A model generated the notes under the pieces. It searched no databases, was not told where the DNA came from, and saw only the letters and a program-made list of their open reading frames with translations. DNA of 64,000 bases from Phycisphaeraceae bacterium. Its GTDB lineage: Bacteria; Planctomycetota; Phycisphaerae; Phycisphaerales; UBA1924. Location: the NCBI GenBank assembly GCA_019636845.1, contig JAHBWV010000001.1:2294001-2358000 (forward strand), given 5' to 3'. Shown piece by piece: positions 17,325-26,652 of the stretch. Made by a program: the position numbers and the translations under genes. The first letter of the stretch is position 1, and each line of letters opens with the position of its first letter.

Positions 17325-18314
17325 TCACGTCTGGTAGAGGCGAGCCGTGGTCATGGCAAGGTCCCGTACGCGCTGCGCGAGGGAGTCCGGCTGAATGACG
17401 CGGCAGCTCGGGCCCATCGACAGCACCCACCAAACGATCTCATCCAGTCCTGCAACACGGAGGCGCATGATGATCGAACCGTCGGGCTCGTGCTCGATCG
17501 TCTGTGTGGGGTGCCAGAGCGTGTCGGAGACCGTTTCGCTGAATGGCGACTCAAATCTGAGGATGATGTCGTGCTCAACGGGACCAGGGATCAGCCGCCA
17601 CGCATTCCCCAGGTGTTTCTCTACCGAGAAGCCGGTCGGGATCTCGTAGGATGCGTCTGTGGTTGACACGCGAGAGAATCGCGAGAGCTTGAGGCAGCGA
17701 ACACCCTCCCGGCCTTCTCGACGTCCGAGCGCGTACCACGCACGAACCGAGAAAAGCAACGCATAGGGCTCGAAGATGAAACTCTCCCGTTCGGCGGGCA
17801 CTCCGTTCGCAACACTCGCTGGAGATTCGTACTCGCATCGGAGCGACCGACGTGTCGCGATCGACTGCCTCATGCGGTCGTAGACATCCGACGAGCCCTC
17901 GCCCGGATCTGCCTGGGCGGTGCGGACCACCACGTGACCGGCCATCGCGTCGATCTCCGCCCTTGCTTCGGGCGGAAGCTGGGCTTCGATCTTCGCGAGT
18001 GCCCTCCAGGCAGGAGCCAGGAAGGCGATCTGCTCCTTCTGCGCAAGATCGTCACAGAGGACAGCCAGCGCCAGCGCCTCGTCCGCCGTGAGCTGGAGCG
18101 GCGGCAGAAAGAACCCTGTCCCCACTCTGTACCCACCTGTCCGCTCATCAAAGACAACGGGAACACCGGTATCGCACAGCTTCTTGATATCTCGGAAGAC
18201 CGTCCGCTCGCTCACACCCAGTTCGCTGGCCAGTCGCTCGGCCGGGTAGACGCCCGGCCCCTGCACCATCGTGACGATCCTGAGAAGGCGGTGGATGTCG
18301 CTGTTCTGCTTCAT
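17325..18314 (-). CDS. WYL-domain transcriptional regulator
   Basis: A 329-residue regulator of the YafY/PafBC type. The N-terminal winged HTH reads HRLLRIVTMVQGPGVYPAERL then GVSERTVFRDIKKLCDTGVP, followed by a linker with FFLPPLQLTADEALALAVLC and a WYL domain (residues about 160-250; FEPYALLFSVRAWYALGRRE in place of the WYL core) and a WCX-like C-terminus. WYL domains bind nucleic acid or nucleotides in several characterised regulators (PafBC, DriD, some phage-defence repressors). The gene is divergent from the addB/addA pair, with a 26-bp palindrome in the shared 146-bp gap, which makes autoregulation and control of that pair plausible. Confidence 0.88.
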   Translation of the reverse strand: MKQNSDIHRLLRIVTMVQGPGVYPAERLASELGVSERTVFRDIKKLCDTGVPVVFDERTGGYRVGTGFFLPPLQLTADEALALAVLCDDLAQKEQIAFLAPAWRALAKIEAQLPPEARAEIDAMAGHVVVRTAQADPGEGSSDVYDRMRQSIATRRSLRCEYESPASVANGVPAERESFIFEPYALLFSVRAWYALGRREGREGVRCLKLSRFSRVSTTDASYEIPTGFSVEKHLGNAWRLIPGPVEHDIILRFESPFSETVSDTLWHPTQTIEHEPDGSIIMRLRVAGLDEIVWWVLSMGPSCRVIQPDSLAQRVRDLAMTTARLYQT

Positions 18315-18368
18315 AGCCGGTTCCTCGAAGTCTCGATTATTGCCTCCGGTTCCCCCCAGACCCGGCGT

Positions 18369-18394
18369 GTCACTGACAGACGTCTGTCAGTGAC
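18369..18394. promoter_or_regulatory. 26-bp perfect palindrome, candidate operator
   Basis: The half-site GTCACTGACAGAC is followed immediately by its exact reverse complement, with no spacer. It lies 55 bases upstream of the WYL regulator start and 66 bases upstream of the addB-like start. No T-run follows, so it does not look like a terminator. An operator for a dimeric regulator, probably the WYL protein, is the simplest reading. Confidence 0.55.
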
Positions 18395-18460
18395 GGCATC
18401 CGATCTCACCCCTCCCAGCAACAGAGGCCACGCAGACCGGTTACGCTACACACCCTGAGC

Positions 18461-21412
18461 ATGCACCCAGACGATCCTCCATCAATTCCTCAGCCAGCAC
18501 GCCACTTTCTCGGGTGGGAGAAACCGCTCCTTCCGGCCGCGGCCTCGTGGGTGTTGGACCACATCCCGACCGGAAGCCACGGAGCGGACCTCGGCCGCAC
18601 GCTCGTCATCGTTCCGGGGTCGCGGTCGGGGCGTTTGTTTCTGGGCATGGTGATCGATCGCGCAGCGGAGCGAGGAACGACGCTCGTCCCCCCCATGATC
18701 ATCACACCGGGCGAAGCTGTCGAGCCGCTGCTTGGCCTGCCACATCGACAACCAGCAGGCCCGCTCGCTCGCGAGCTTGCGTGGTCCATCGCGATTCGAG
18801 CGACGCCTCTCGATGAATTGCGTCCGCTCGTCGATCTCGCGACTCTCCAAGCGGAAGAGCGACCCCTCGACCCCGTTCTTCGCACCCTCGGCGCCACAGT
18901 CGATCGTCTTCACACGGAGTTGGCCGGACACGGGCTACGCATCTCTGAAGTCGCCCCGGCGGCTCACGATCTCGGCGGCGAGTCCGAAGCCGCCCGCTGG
19001 AATGCAGCCGCTCACGTGGTGAGACGCTTCAGAGCCATTCTGGACTCTTGGGACCTCGGCGATGGTGCCGAGGACAGAATCCATCTCACCGAACACGCCG
19101 ACTCCGCTGACCACAGGGCAGGGCCTCTCCTCTTTGACCATGTAGTTCTCGTTGGTGTCCCGGAGTTACCCGGGCTCGTGAGGCGTGCGATGCGTGTCGC
19201 GATCGAGCGCGGCACCGCAATGCACGTGTTGATCCATGCCCCCGAACACATGTCTGATACATTCGATGCTTGCGGGTGTGTGCAGACATCTCACTGGTCG
19301 GTCTGCCAGTTGCCCATCCGCGATAACCTGATCACTGTTGCGACTGATCACGCCGATCAGGCAAGCAGGGCGGTCGCGTGGATCGCCGAGAACGCTCGCG
19401 GGCTCACGATAGACGACGTTGTCATCGGGCTTGCCGATGAGAGCCAGTCAGACCTGATCTCGATGGAACTCCAACGAGTCTCGTCGCTCTGCGCACACTC
19501 TGCGGCTGGTATGCCCGCTTCACGCCTTGAACCTTGTTGCGTGCTTCGTCAGGTCATGCGGCTTCTCGATACACGCAGCTTCGATGATCTGATGTCGCTC
19601 GTGCGTCACCCGAGAGTTGAGCGGTGGTTGCTCACTGCAAATCCAACCGATGAGAAAGCCCGACCACGTGCCGATTGGCCGTCGTGGCTTGGCGTTCTGG
19701 ATGCGTACAGCGAGCACCACTTGCCGAGCTGCATCGACCATCTTCCGCTGCCTGTGAATGATCGCCAGGGTGCAGCGCTCGAGTTCATCGTGGCCTCGGT
19801 ACGATTGCTCCTGGGAAAGCTCTGGACGGAGCAGGAGTCAGGGAACCAGAACGAGAAGCCACCCGAACTGCTCGCAGAGGCAACATTCTCGCTTCTCAAT
19901 CGCCTGTACGGCCACCTCACCACGAGCAGGACAGATCGGGTTCTGGCGCCGATCGCCTCGTGCTGCATGTCGCTTGCCGATGATCTGAACGGGATCATCA
20001 CGCTCGCGAAGAAGGACGCTGTTACGCTGCCGCATCAGTCGCCCGCTCACTTTCTCTCGAACCTGCTTGGATTGCAGGCGGCCCGTGCGTACCCATCGCC
20101 GCCTGAATCAGACGCGATCGAGATGGTCGGCTGGCTGGAACTAGCCCATGACCCCTCGCCGCTCGCCGTTGTTGTCGGAATGACCGACAACAACGTGCCC
20201 GGCACGCGTGAGTACGACTCGATGCTGCCCGGCTCGTTGCGAGCGCGGCTCGGGCTTCCATCTTCAGCAGATCGTCTCGCACGCGACTCGTTCCTTGCTG
20301 CCACAATGGCCGAGTCGCGGCCTCAGGTGCTGTTCATCGCTCCGCATCGTGACAACGAGGGTAGTCCGCTGAATCCAAGCCGAGTCCTGCTCAGATGCGA
20401 CCGTGGCTCGCTCGCGGGCAGGATGCGCCGCACGATCGGCCGCGACGGCGACGGCCCGCTTGGCCTTGAGATTGTGACGAGATCGAGCGCGCGGCCGACC
20501 GGGGCGTATCGTGTCGCGCCGCGTGTCGATACGCCGCTGGTGCAGAGCATGCGGGTGACCGCGTTCAAGGACTATCTTGCATCGCCATACGCCTTCTACT
20601 TGAAGCACGTGCTGAGACTCTCTGAGCACGGTCGGAAGAAGCCGGAACTCGATCCTGGATCGTTCGGTACATTCATACACGCTGTGCTGGAGTCATTCGG
20701 GCGGAGCGATGCGCGACACAGCACGGATGAGAAAGCGATCCGCGAGTGCGTACAGGATTACCTGCGCACGCTCGCGCGTGAGCGTTTCGGATCTCAATCG
20801 ACGGCCGTCATCTCGCTCCAAGTCCAGCACGCCTCGATGCGTCTGGATCACTGGGCGACGAAGCAGGCGGAGTGGGCGCGAGCCGGATGGAGGATACTTC
20901 ACACAGAGTGGTCCGCAACAGAACCGCATGACGGCATGGTCGCTGATCCTCCAACAATCCATGCTGAAGAGGGTTCCGTGACACTTCGCGGCAAGATCGA
21001 TCGCATCGACATCCATGAATCCGGAGATCGCATCACGATTCTCGACTACAAGTCTTCAGAGAAAGCCTCGTCACCCCAAAGGACCCACCAAACCGGCGAC
21101 GGTGTGTGGAAAGATCTGCAGCTGCCGCTCTATCGCGAACTCATCAAGCCGCTGGGACTTCGCGGGGAGATCACGCTCGGATACTTCAATATTCCTCGGA
21201 GTCTCGACGAGATCGGCATCGCAGCGGCACCATGGAGCGCCGAAGAGCTTGAGAGCGCGGATGATGCCGCCCGCGACGTGGTTTCGGCTGTTCTCCGATG
21301 CGAGTTCGATGAGATCGGCTCACTCTCTGATGACGGCACGATCGGGCTGATCGCCGGACTCGGCATCCTGACCGAGGTTGATGCGCCGACGCAGAGGAGG
21401 CAGAGCCCATGA
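18461..21412 (+). CDS. addB: AddB/RexB-like PD-(D/E)XK nuclease subunit
   Basis: A protein of 983 residues. The C-terminal 250 residues form a PD-(D/E)XK (RecB-type) nuclease: SFGTFIHAVLESFGR (His motif), LRGKIDRIDI (Asp) and ITILDYKSSE (Asp-x-Lys), then DLQLPLYREL. The N-terminus (LVIVPGSRSGRLFLGMVIDR) resembles the inactivated helicase domain of AddB. The Cys residues that normally hold a 4Fe-4S cluster around the AddB nuclease are not evident; the segment before the nuclease reads SPYAFYLKHVLRL, where many AddB proteins have a Cys. The last 4 bases overlap the addA-like start. Together they should process double-strand ends for RecA-dependent repair. Confidence 0.8.
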   Translation: MHPDDPPSIPQPARHFLGWEKPLLPAAASWVLDHIPTGSHGADLGRTLVIVPGSRSGRLFLGMVIDRAAERGTTLVPPMIITPGEAVEPLLGLPHRQPAGPLARELAWSIAIRATPLDELRPLVDLATLQAEERPLDPVLRTLGATVDRLHTELAGHGLRISEVAPAAHDLGGESEAARWNAAAHVVRRFRAILDSWDLGDGAEDRIHLTEHADSADHRAGPLLFDHVVLVGVPELPGLVRRAMRVAIERGTAMHVLIHAPEHMSDTFDACGCVQTSHWSVCQLPIRDNLITVATDHADQASRAVAWIAENARGLTIDDVVIGLADESQSDLISMELQRVSSLCAHSAAGMPASRLEPCCVLRQVMRLLDTRSFDDLMSLVRHPRVERWLLTANPTDEKARPRADWPSWLGVLDAYSEHHLPSCIDHLPLPVNDRQGAALEFIVASVRLLLGKLWTEQESGNQNEKPPELLAEATFSLLNRLYGHLTTSRTDRVLAPIASCCMSLADDLNGIITLAKKDAVTLPHQSPAHFLSNLLGLQAARAYPSPPESDAIEMVGWLELAHDPSPLAVVVGMTDNNVPGTREYDSMLPGSLRARLGLPSSADRLARDSFLAATMAESRPQVLFIAPHRDNEGSPLNPSRVLLRCDRGSLAGRMRRTIGRDGDGPLGLEIVTRSSARPTGAYRVAPRVDTPLVQSMRVTAFKDYLASPYAFYLKHVLRLSEHGRKKPELDPGSFGTFIHAVLESFGRSDARHSTDEKAIRECVQDYLRTLARERFGSQSTAVISLQVQHASMRLDHWATKQAEWARAGWRILHTEWSATEPHDGMVADPPTIHAEEGSVTLRGKIDRIDIHESGDRITILDYKSSEKASSPQRTHQTGDGVWKDLQLPLYRELIKPLGLRGEITLGYFNIPRSLDEIGIAAAPWSAEELESADDAARDVVSAVLRCEFDEIGSLSDDGTIGLIAGLGILTEVDAPTQRRQSP

Positions 21413-24400
21413 GTCCGCCGACTCGACCGAGCGACGCGGCTGCCCCGCCACTTGAGCACACGCTCATCCTTGCATCTGCGGGGACTGGCAAGACGTTCCA
21501 ACTCACGAACCGACTGATCCGCTTGCTCGCGATGGGCGCCGATCCATCCACCATCGTTGCAACAACATTCACTCGTAAGGCGGCGGGCGAGATCATGGAG
21601 CGGATCGTGGAGCGTCTCTGCGATGCCGCCGAACGCGCTGATGCGTGCCGGTCCCTCTCTCTTGCGATTGGTATCGAGCTGACGCCCGACCGCTGCATCG
21701 ACTTGCTGCGATCGATCGCACACTCCCTCGATAGGTTCAGCATCCTCACGATCGATTCGTTCTTCCAGCGTATCGGCGCGGTGTTCTCCATCGAAGCGGG
21801 CATGCCCCGCGACGCTCGTGTCGCTGACGACGCGGAGGACGCCTCGATCCGTGTTGAAGCCCTCACGCGGACGATCTCGAACGCGGACCCGTCAGCGTTC
21901 GCCGCTGCGATCCGGATGATCTACGACGGGCATCCGGCCGCGGGGGTCTTCAGACAACTGATGAATGTGATCGCGCGCGGGCTGCACCTCCTGCGTGAGA
22001 CTCGCCATGAGCCGGATCTCTGGGGACTCAGCGTTGACCCGCAACGCACCCTGGACGACGTACGCCTGACCGATGCGATCGAACGGCTGCGTCGAGCCCA
22101 GCTTCCGACAACGATGAAATCCGGCGAGCCCGACGCACGATGGAGAAAGTCGCATGTGAAGTCGCTTGACGCGCTCGAGAAGAGAGACTTCGCCGGTTTC
22201 ATGAGCGGGCTCGGCGGATACGTCACCTCGGGTTCATACAGCGACAAACCCTTTCCCTCCGAGCTCGCGAATGACTACGCCCCGGTGCATGCGCACGCCG
22301 TCTCTCGCTTGCGTCAACGTCTGACCGAGCGCACGATGGCATCGCGGCTGCTCCTCGAACGCTTCGAGCACGAGTACGAGAGACTGAAAGAAGAGCGTTC
22401 GGTCTGGCGCTTCGAGGATGTGCCCCTGCGCGTCCTGCGTCAGATCGGTATCGCGGGCCTCGACCACGTCTACTACCGACTCGATGGTCGTGTTCAGCAC
22501 CTGCTTCTCGACGAGTTCCAGGACACGTCGATGCTTGCGTTCAGATTGCTCGAGCCGCTGATCGACCAGATCGCGTCGAGCAGCCCTCCGGAGAGATCCT
22601 TGTTCTGTGTCGGCGACATCAAGCAGTCGCTCTACGCATGGAACGGCGCAGAGCCCGAGTTGCTGCCAGCGCTCGGAGACAAGTGGCCCCAGCTCACCCG
22701 GCGCCCGCTGCACGTCTCTCGCCGATCATCTGCCGTCGTCTTGCGTGCAGTGAACCGTGTGCTTGGAACACTGGAGACAAACCCCGCGCTCAGTGGCAAC
22801 CCGGACCTGGTTCAGCGATGGAGCGGGCAGTGGATCGACCACGAGGCGCACGACGATTCACTCCCTGGCGAGTTCACCCTTCTGACGCCTAACGCAGACT
22901 CGAACGAGACTGCACCGCTGGCTGAGAATGAGGATTCGCCGCAGGATGATGAGAAGCCGACGATCGCTTCGTTCGAGGTGTCCACCGTTGTTGAGCGGGT
23001 GATCCGGCATCGAGGGCGTTGTCCGCTGGCGTCGATCGCCGTGCTGGTCCGCTCGAATAAGTCGATTCCGCCAGTGATCCACGCGCTCCGCACCACCGGC
23101 ATCCCCGCGAGCGAGGAGGGCACGGCCTCGCTGCTCGACGCAGCACCGTGCGCCGTCCTCCGCTCGCTTTTGCATCTCGCGGAACACCCGACGGACACGG
23201 CCGCGAGATTCCACGTCTCGACCTCTCCACTCGGCGCAGCGATCGGCATTGATGCGCAGTCCAGCGAGCGGGAAACCGCGACCGCCGCGGCATCTGTCCG
23301 AGCCGAGGTTTCGCAGCATGGGCTCGCTCACACGATGCATCGTCTGTATCTGGCAACCTACGAAGCCATGAGCCCGCGGGAGCAATCCCGAGTGCGATCG
23401 CTGGTCTTTCTCGCTCGCCGGCTCGACGCGGAGGGAAGAGGAACGTGCGCCGAGCTCGTCGACGCGATCGACTCATCCCGAGTGCGAGACACATCCGCCG
23501 CGACCGTCCGCGTGATGACCACGCACGCAGCGAAGGGGCTCGAGTTCGATGTCGTTGTGCTGACCGATCTGAACGGCATGATGTTCCGCCAGCTCCCCGA
23601 TCTCATCGGCGACCGCGAAGAGCCGCTTGGTCCGCTCTCTCGCGTGATCATCCGCCCCGCGGACTCTCTCCGGGAAGCGGACTCGGAGATTCGCTCCATC
23701 GCCACACGCTGCCGCAACCGCACGCTCATGGAAGGACTCTGCGTTCTGTACGTCGCCATGACCAGGGCAAGACATGTGCTGGATGCGATCGTCTCCGGGC
23801 CATCGCTCAAGCAGCCCCGCAAGGGCAGCACGACGGTGTACCCCGGGCGATTGATCGTCCACGCGTGTGTCGATGAGCGACCGTTCACGGAACTCTCGGG
23901 CGTACTCTTCAGCGAGACGCACGGAGACTGGGCCTCTCACATCGAGCGCCGGGATACACCGTCCGCCGCCACGCCGCCGGATCGCGCTGTGAGACATGTC
24001 TCTCTCTCCCTGAAGCCGGCACGGCAGCGTGCGACGGGTCGGCTCGCCCGGGTGAGCCCATCTTCACTCGAAGGTGGCTCCACTCGCACGCTGGGCGAGT
24101 TTCTGCGCCCCACGGACGAGCGAGGCCGCTCGCGAGGCACCATTCTTCACGCGATCTTCGAGCAGATCGGGTGGATCGACGATGGCATCCCTTCGCTCGA
24201 CGTGCTGAGCCACGTCGCGGCAGCGAACGGTGCTTCGCCGGATCAGGCGAGCGAGACAGCTCATGCGGCTGTCGCATCCATCGAGCACGCCGAGATCAGG
24301 CACTGGCTCAGTAGATCCGCGTTCCCGATCGCTCCGGGCGAGACGCTGGAGCTATGGAGAGAGCGTGCATTTGCCACTCGGTTCGAGTCGGGAAGCGAGC

Positions 24401-24663
24401 CGACCCTGCTGTCTGGGCGATTCGATCGCGTCGTCGTGCGGCGTTCCATCACTTCCGTTCCGATCAGCGCGACACTGCTCGACTTCAAGACCGACGCGGT
24501 GAACGACGATGAATCGCTCTCGAGACGAGCTGCTCACTACGCGCCGCAGATTCGTGCCTATCGCGACGCGATCATGCTGGCGACCGGGCTGCGGCCGGAA
24601 AGCGTTCGCTGCGTGCTCTTGTTCACCGAACTCGGAAGGGCTGTAGTGCCAGAGGGGCTATGA
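21409..24663 (+). CDS. addA: AddA/RecB-like UvrD helicase-nuclease
   Basis: A 1084-residue superfamily 1A helicase with a C-terminal nuclease. Walker A is ILASAGTGKTFQLTNRL, motif Ia is TTFTRKAAGEIMERI, Walker B is HLLLDEFQDTS, motif III is LFCVGDIKQSLYAWNGAEP and motif V is TTHAAKGLEFDVVVLTDL. The C-terminal RecB-type nuclease has GRFDRVV and ATLLDFKTDAV (Asp-x-Lys). Slightly shorter than Bacillus AddA (about 1230). Partner of the preceding addB-like protein. Its stop overlaps the last bases of the convergent small exported-protein gene by 6. Confidence 0.88.
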   Translation: MSPPTRPSDAAAPPLEHTLILASAGTGKTFQLTNRLIRLLAMGADPSTIVATTFTRKAAGEIMERIVERLCDAAERADACRSLSLAIGIELTPDRCIDLLRSIAHSLDRFSILTIDSFFQRIGAVFSIEAGMPRDARVADDAEDASIRVEALTRTISNADPSAFAAAIRMIYDGHPAAGVFRQLMNVIARGLHLLRETRHEPDLWGLSVDPQRTLDDVRLTDAIERLRRAQLPTTMKSGEPDARWRKSHVKSLDALEKRDFAGFMSGLGGYVTSGSYSDKPFPSELANDYAPVHAHAVSRLRQRLTERTMASRLLLERFEHEYERLKEERSVWRFEDVPLRVLRQIGIAGLDHVYYRLDGRVQHLLLDEFQDTSMLAFRLLEPLIDQIASSSPPERSLFCVGDIKQSLYAWNGAEPELLPALGDKWPQLTRRPLHVSRRSSAVVLRAVNRVLGTLETNPALSGNPDLVQRWSGQWIDHEAHDDSLPGEFTLLTPNADSNETAPLAENEDSPQDDEKPTIASFEVSTVVERVIRHRGRCPLASIAVLVRSNKSIPPVIHALRTTGIPASEEGTASLLDAAPCAVLRSLLHLAEHPTDTAARFHVSTSPLGAAIGIDAQSSERETATAAASVRAEVSQHGLAHTMHRLYLATYEAMSPREQSRVRSLVFLARRLDAEGRGTCAELVDAIDSSRVRDTSAATVRVMTTHAAKGLEFDVVVLTDLNGMMFRQLPDLIGDREEPLGPLSRVIIRPADSLREADSEIRSIATRCRNRTLMEGLCVLYVAMTRARHVLDAIVSGPSLKQPRKGSTTVYPGRLIVHACVDERPFTELSGVLFSETHGDWASHIERRDTPSAATPPDRAVRHVSLSLKPARQRATGRLARVSPSSLEGGSTRTLGEFLRPTDERGRSRGTILHAIFEQIGWIDDGIPSLDVLSHVAAANGASPDQASETAHAAVASIEHAEIRHWLSRSAFPIAPGETLELWRERAFATRFESGSEPTLLSGRFDRVVVRRSITSVPISATLLDFKTDAVNDDESLSRRAAHYAPQIRAYRDAIMLATGLRPESVRCVLLFTELGRAVVPEGL

Positions 24664-25227
24664 GGCGTCGGTCTGCGAAGTACTGTGCACCGAGTCTTCT
24701 GCCGCCGCTCGCCGTAGCAGCTCCCTGATACGTATCGCACGATAGACATCGCTCTGCCAGATCGAGCGATCAACTTCTCGGTCGGGATCCTCCAAGAGCG
24801 GCCTCTCGACCTTTCCAACGCGTGTGTTGACACGGTTGAAGGCGACGGACTGCGGATCCGCGTCGGGCTGCACATCCCATACTCCGCCGAGGCGCGGGCC
24901 GATGCGGAAGATCGTCCCCGCAGGAACAACCGGAAGAGGCCCCCACGGGGACACGTTGTACTGAGAGCGAGGGAACTCGGCAACGATCGCCCCGTTGATC
25001 CGCATCAGCGTCTGGCTGTCGCCGGTGCTCCGGTACACGTGCTCGAAGCCGCTCGGGACGAGCAGATCAACAGGAAGCTCGCGGCTCGACACTCGCATCG
25101 GGCCCACGTCGGCAACGCCCGCTTCTACCCGCTGGATCTGCGATCGCTCTGCGGGCTGCGCCCAAGCCGCGAACGAGAGTATGGACGGGACCATGCTCGT
25201 GATAAGTGTGGTACGGAAGGGCGACAT
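24658..25227 (-). CDS. Small exported protein of unknown function
   Basis: A protein of 189 residues with an N-terminal signal peptide (ITSMVPSILSFAAWAQP). An ATG at 25227 is preferred (GAGGAA 8 bases upstream); a GTG immediately before it is possible. The mature part contains LPVDLLVPSGFEHVYRS, an RINGAIVAEFPRSQYNVSP segment and an acidic, Arg-rich tail. I do not recognise a family. It is the last gene of the glycosyltransferase/exbD/tonB-like operon, 11 bases after the TonB-like stop, so a periplasmic role with that complex is possible. The 3' end overlaps the convergent addA-like stop. Confidence 0.6.
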   Translation of the reverse strand: MSPFRTTLITSMVPSILSFAAWAQPAERSQIQRVEAGVADVGPMRVSSRELPVDLLVPSGFEHVYRSTGDSQTLMRINGAIVAEFPRSQYNVSPWGPLPVVPAGTIFRIGPRLGGVWDVQPDADPQSVAFNRVNTRVGKVERPLLEDPDREVDRSIWQSDVYRAIRIRELLRRAAAEDSVHSTSQTDAS

Positions 25228-25238
25228 CACCGTGTTCC

Positions 25239-26534
25239 TCAGCGACCGTTGAGCATGATCTCCATCACAATCGAAATCGTCGCATTGGGATCATCGGCTG
25301 GAATCCGCGTCAACTCTTCACCCTTTGCCCGCCACTGGAAGAGAGCGGTTCGAAGTGGCTCATCAACCGCGGGCTCGCCGGTGCTGTACACGATCCCTCG
25401 CTTCTCATCCTTCACGAAGTCGACCCTCGTCACGATCCCCCTCCGGTCGAAGTGGATGACCATAAGAGGGTTCCGAGGGCTCGTTGTCAGCCGAACGCTG
25501 ACCGGCCAACGGGGTTCAACCGTGGTCAGTTCAAGACCTTGCACCGCAACGGGTCGGCCGGGTCTGTACTTCACGGCGCGCTTGAGCGCGCTGGCCGGCG
25601 ACTCTTTGTCGCTACGAAGACCAACCCTTATCGCTTGCCCTTCCCCCTGCCGGTCCGCATCGCCCTGCGAATCTTCCGGACGAGTGCCGGGTCGCGGTAC
25701 GACTGTCGGTGGACTCTCTTGAGACACCTGCTCCGGGGCCGCGCGTGATGGATCCTGCTTCTGCTCGGGTTGCTGGGGCGTCTCAACTGCCTCGGCCTTT
25801 GGAGCATCCGCGGTGCTCTCTTGAGCAACCGGGACCTTGTCCGGCTCAGGATCCTCTGCCTCGCTCTTCGCCGGCTTGCCGGCTTCAGACTCTCGGGCGG
25901 GATTCTGCTTTGTCTCTTCTGCCCCGTCTTGGGTGCTGTTTCGTACCTGCGCCTCCGCGCTCTCTTTCGTCGCCTCGACCGGAGCGGCTTGAGGCATTGC
26001 CGGAGCGGGCTCCCCTGGCGTTAACGCCCGATCTGCAGCGGTTGTCGGAGCTTCTGGCGCAACCTCAGCAGGTGGAGCTCCATTCGCGGTGTCCGGCGCA
26101 GTCTCTTGGACCGCTCCTGCCTCCGATGGATCCGGCCGCGACTCGACAGGCGTCACACTCGCGATCGGTTGATCCAGCCCGGGCGCATCCGGCACTCCTG
26201 ACTGCATGCCGCGGCTGTCCTGCTTCGCGAGCGCGGCCTGCTCAACCTCAGATTGAAATGTGACCTGATGCTCTTCAGGGGTGTCAAATCCAAGCCAGGT
26301 TACGCTCGCGTGCGAGGAACGCTCGATGCCGAGGCGCAGACGCGGTGGATTGGGCTTTTTCTCATCCCGCTCCTCATCCTGTGAGCCTGATGTATCGCGA
26401 GTGGCCTCGGCCCGCTCGGCTGCGGAAACCCAGTTGCCGAACACGGCGAATCCAGCCATGAGATGGATGACAAGACTGATCGCCGCGGCGATCGGCAGGT
26501 TCAGACTCCCCGATGGACGCGACGTCCCGCTCAC
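25239..26534 (-). CDS. TonB-like energy-transducer protein
   Basis: A 431-residue protein from a GTG at 26534 (GGAG 7 bases upstream). A single membrane helix (LPIAAAISLVIHLMAGFAVF) is followed by about 250 residues rich in Pro, Glu, Ala and Gln, the periplasm-spanning type of linker, and a C-terminal domain of about 90 residues (VIHFDRRGIVTRVDFVKDEK, then EPLRTALFQWRAKGEE) that resembles the TonB C-terminal fold. An alternative GTG at 26660 overlaps the exbD stop by 8 bases and would add 42 residues. The neighbouring exbD supports a proton-motive-force-driven role. No TonB-dependent receptor lies in the window. Confidence 0.62.
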   Translation of the reverse strand: MSGTSRPSGSLNLPIAAAISLVIHLMAGFAVFGNWVSAAERAEATRDTSGSQDEERDEKKPNPPRLRLGIERSSHASVTWLGFDTPEEHQVTFQSEVEQAALAKQDSRGMQSGVPDAPGLDQPIASVTPVESRPDPSEAGAVQETAPDTANGAPPAEVAPEAPTTAADRALTPGEPAPAMPQAAPVEATKESAEAQVRNSTQDGAEETKQNPARESEAGKPAKSEAEDPEPDKVPVAQESTADAPKAEAVETPQQPEQKQDPSRAAPEQVSQESPPTVVPRPGTRPEDSQGDADRQGEGQAIRVGLRSDKESPASALKRAVKYRPGRPVAVQGLELTTVEPRWPVSVRLTTSPRNPLMVIHFDRRGIVTRVDFVKDEKRGIVYSTGEPAVDEPLRTALFQWRAKGEELTRIPADDPNATISIVMEIMLNGR

Positions 26535-26652
26535 CTGAGGTCTCCACGATGTGTCACGTGCATCACTTCGCCCTGACTGTATGTACCCCCGCGGAGCCAC
26601 ACTGGTTCGGGTCCATACACACGACGAACGATCGCGAAGCCAGTTCAGGGCA

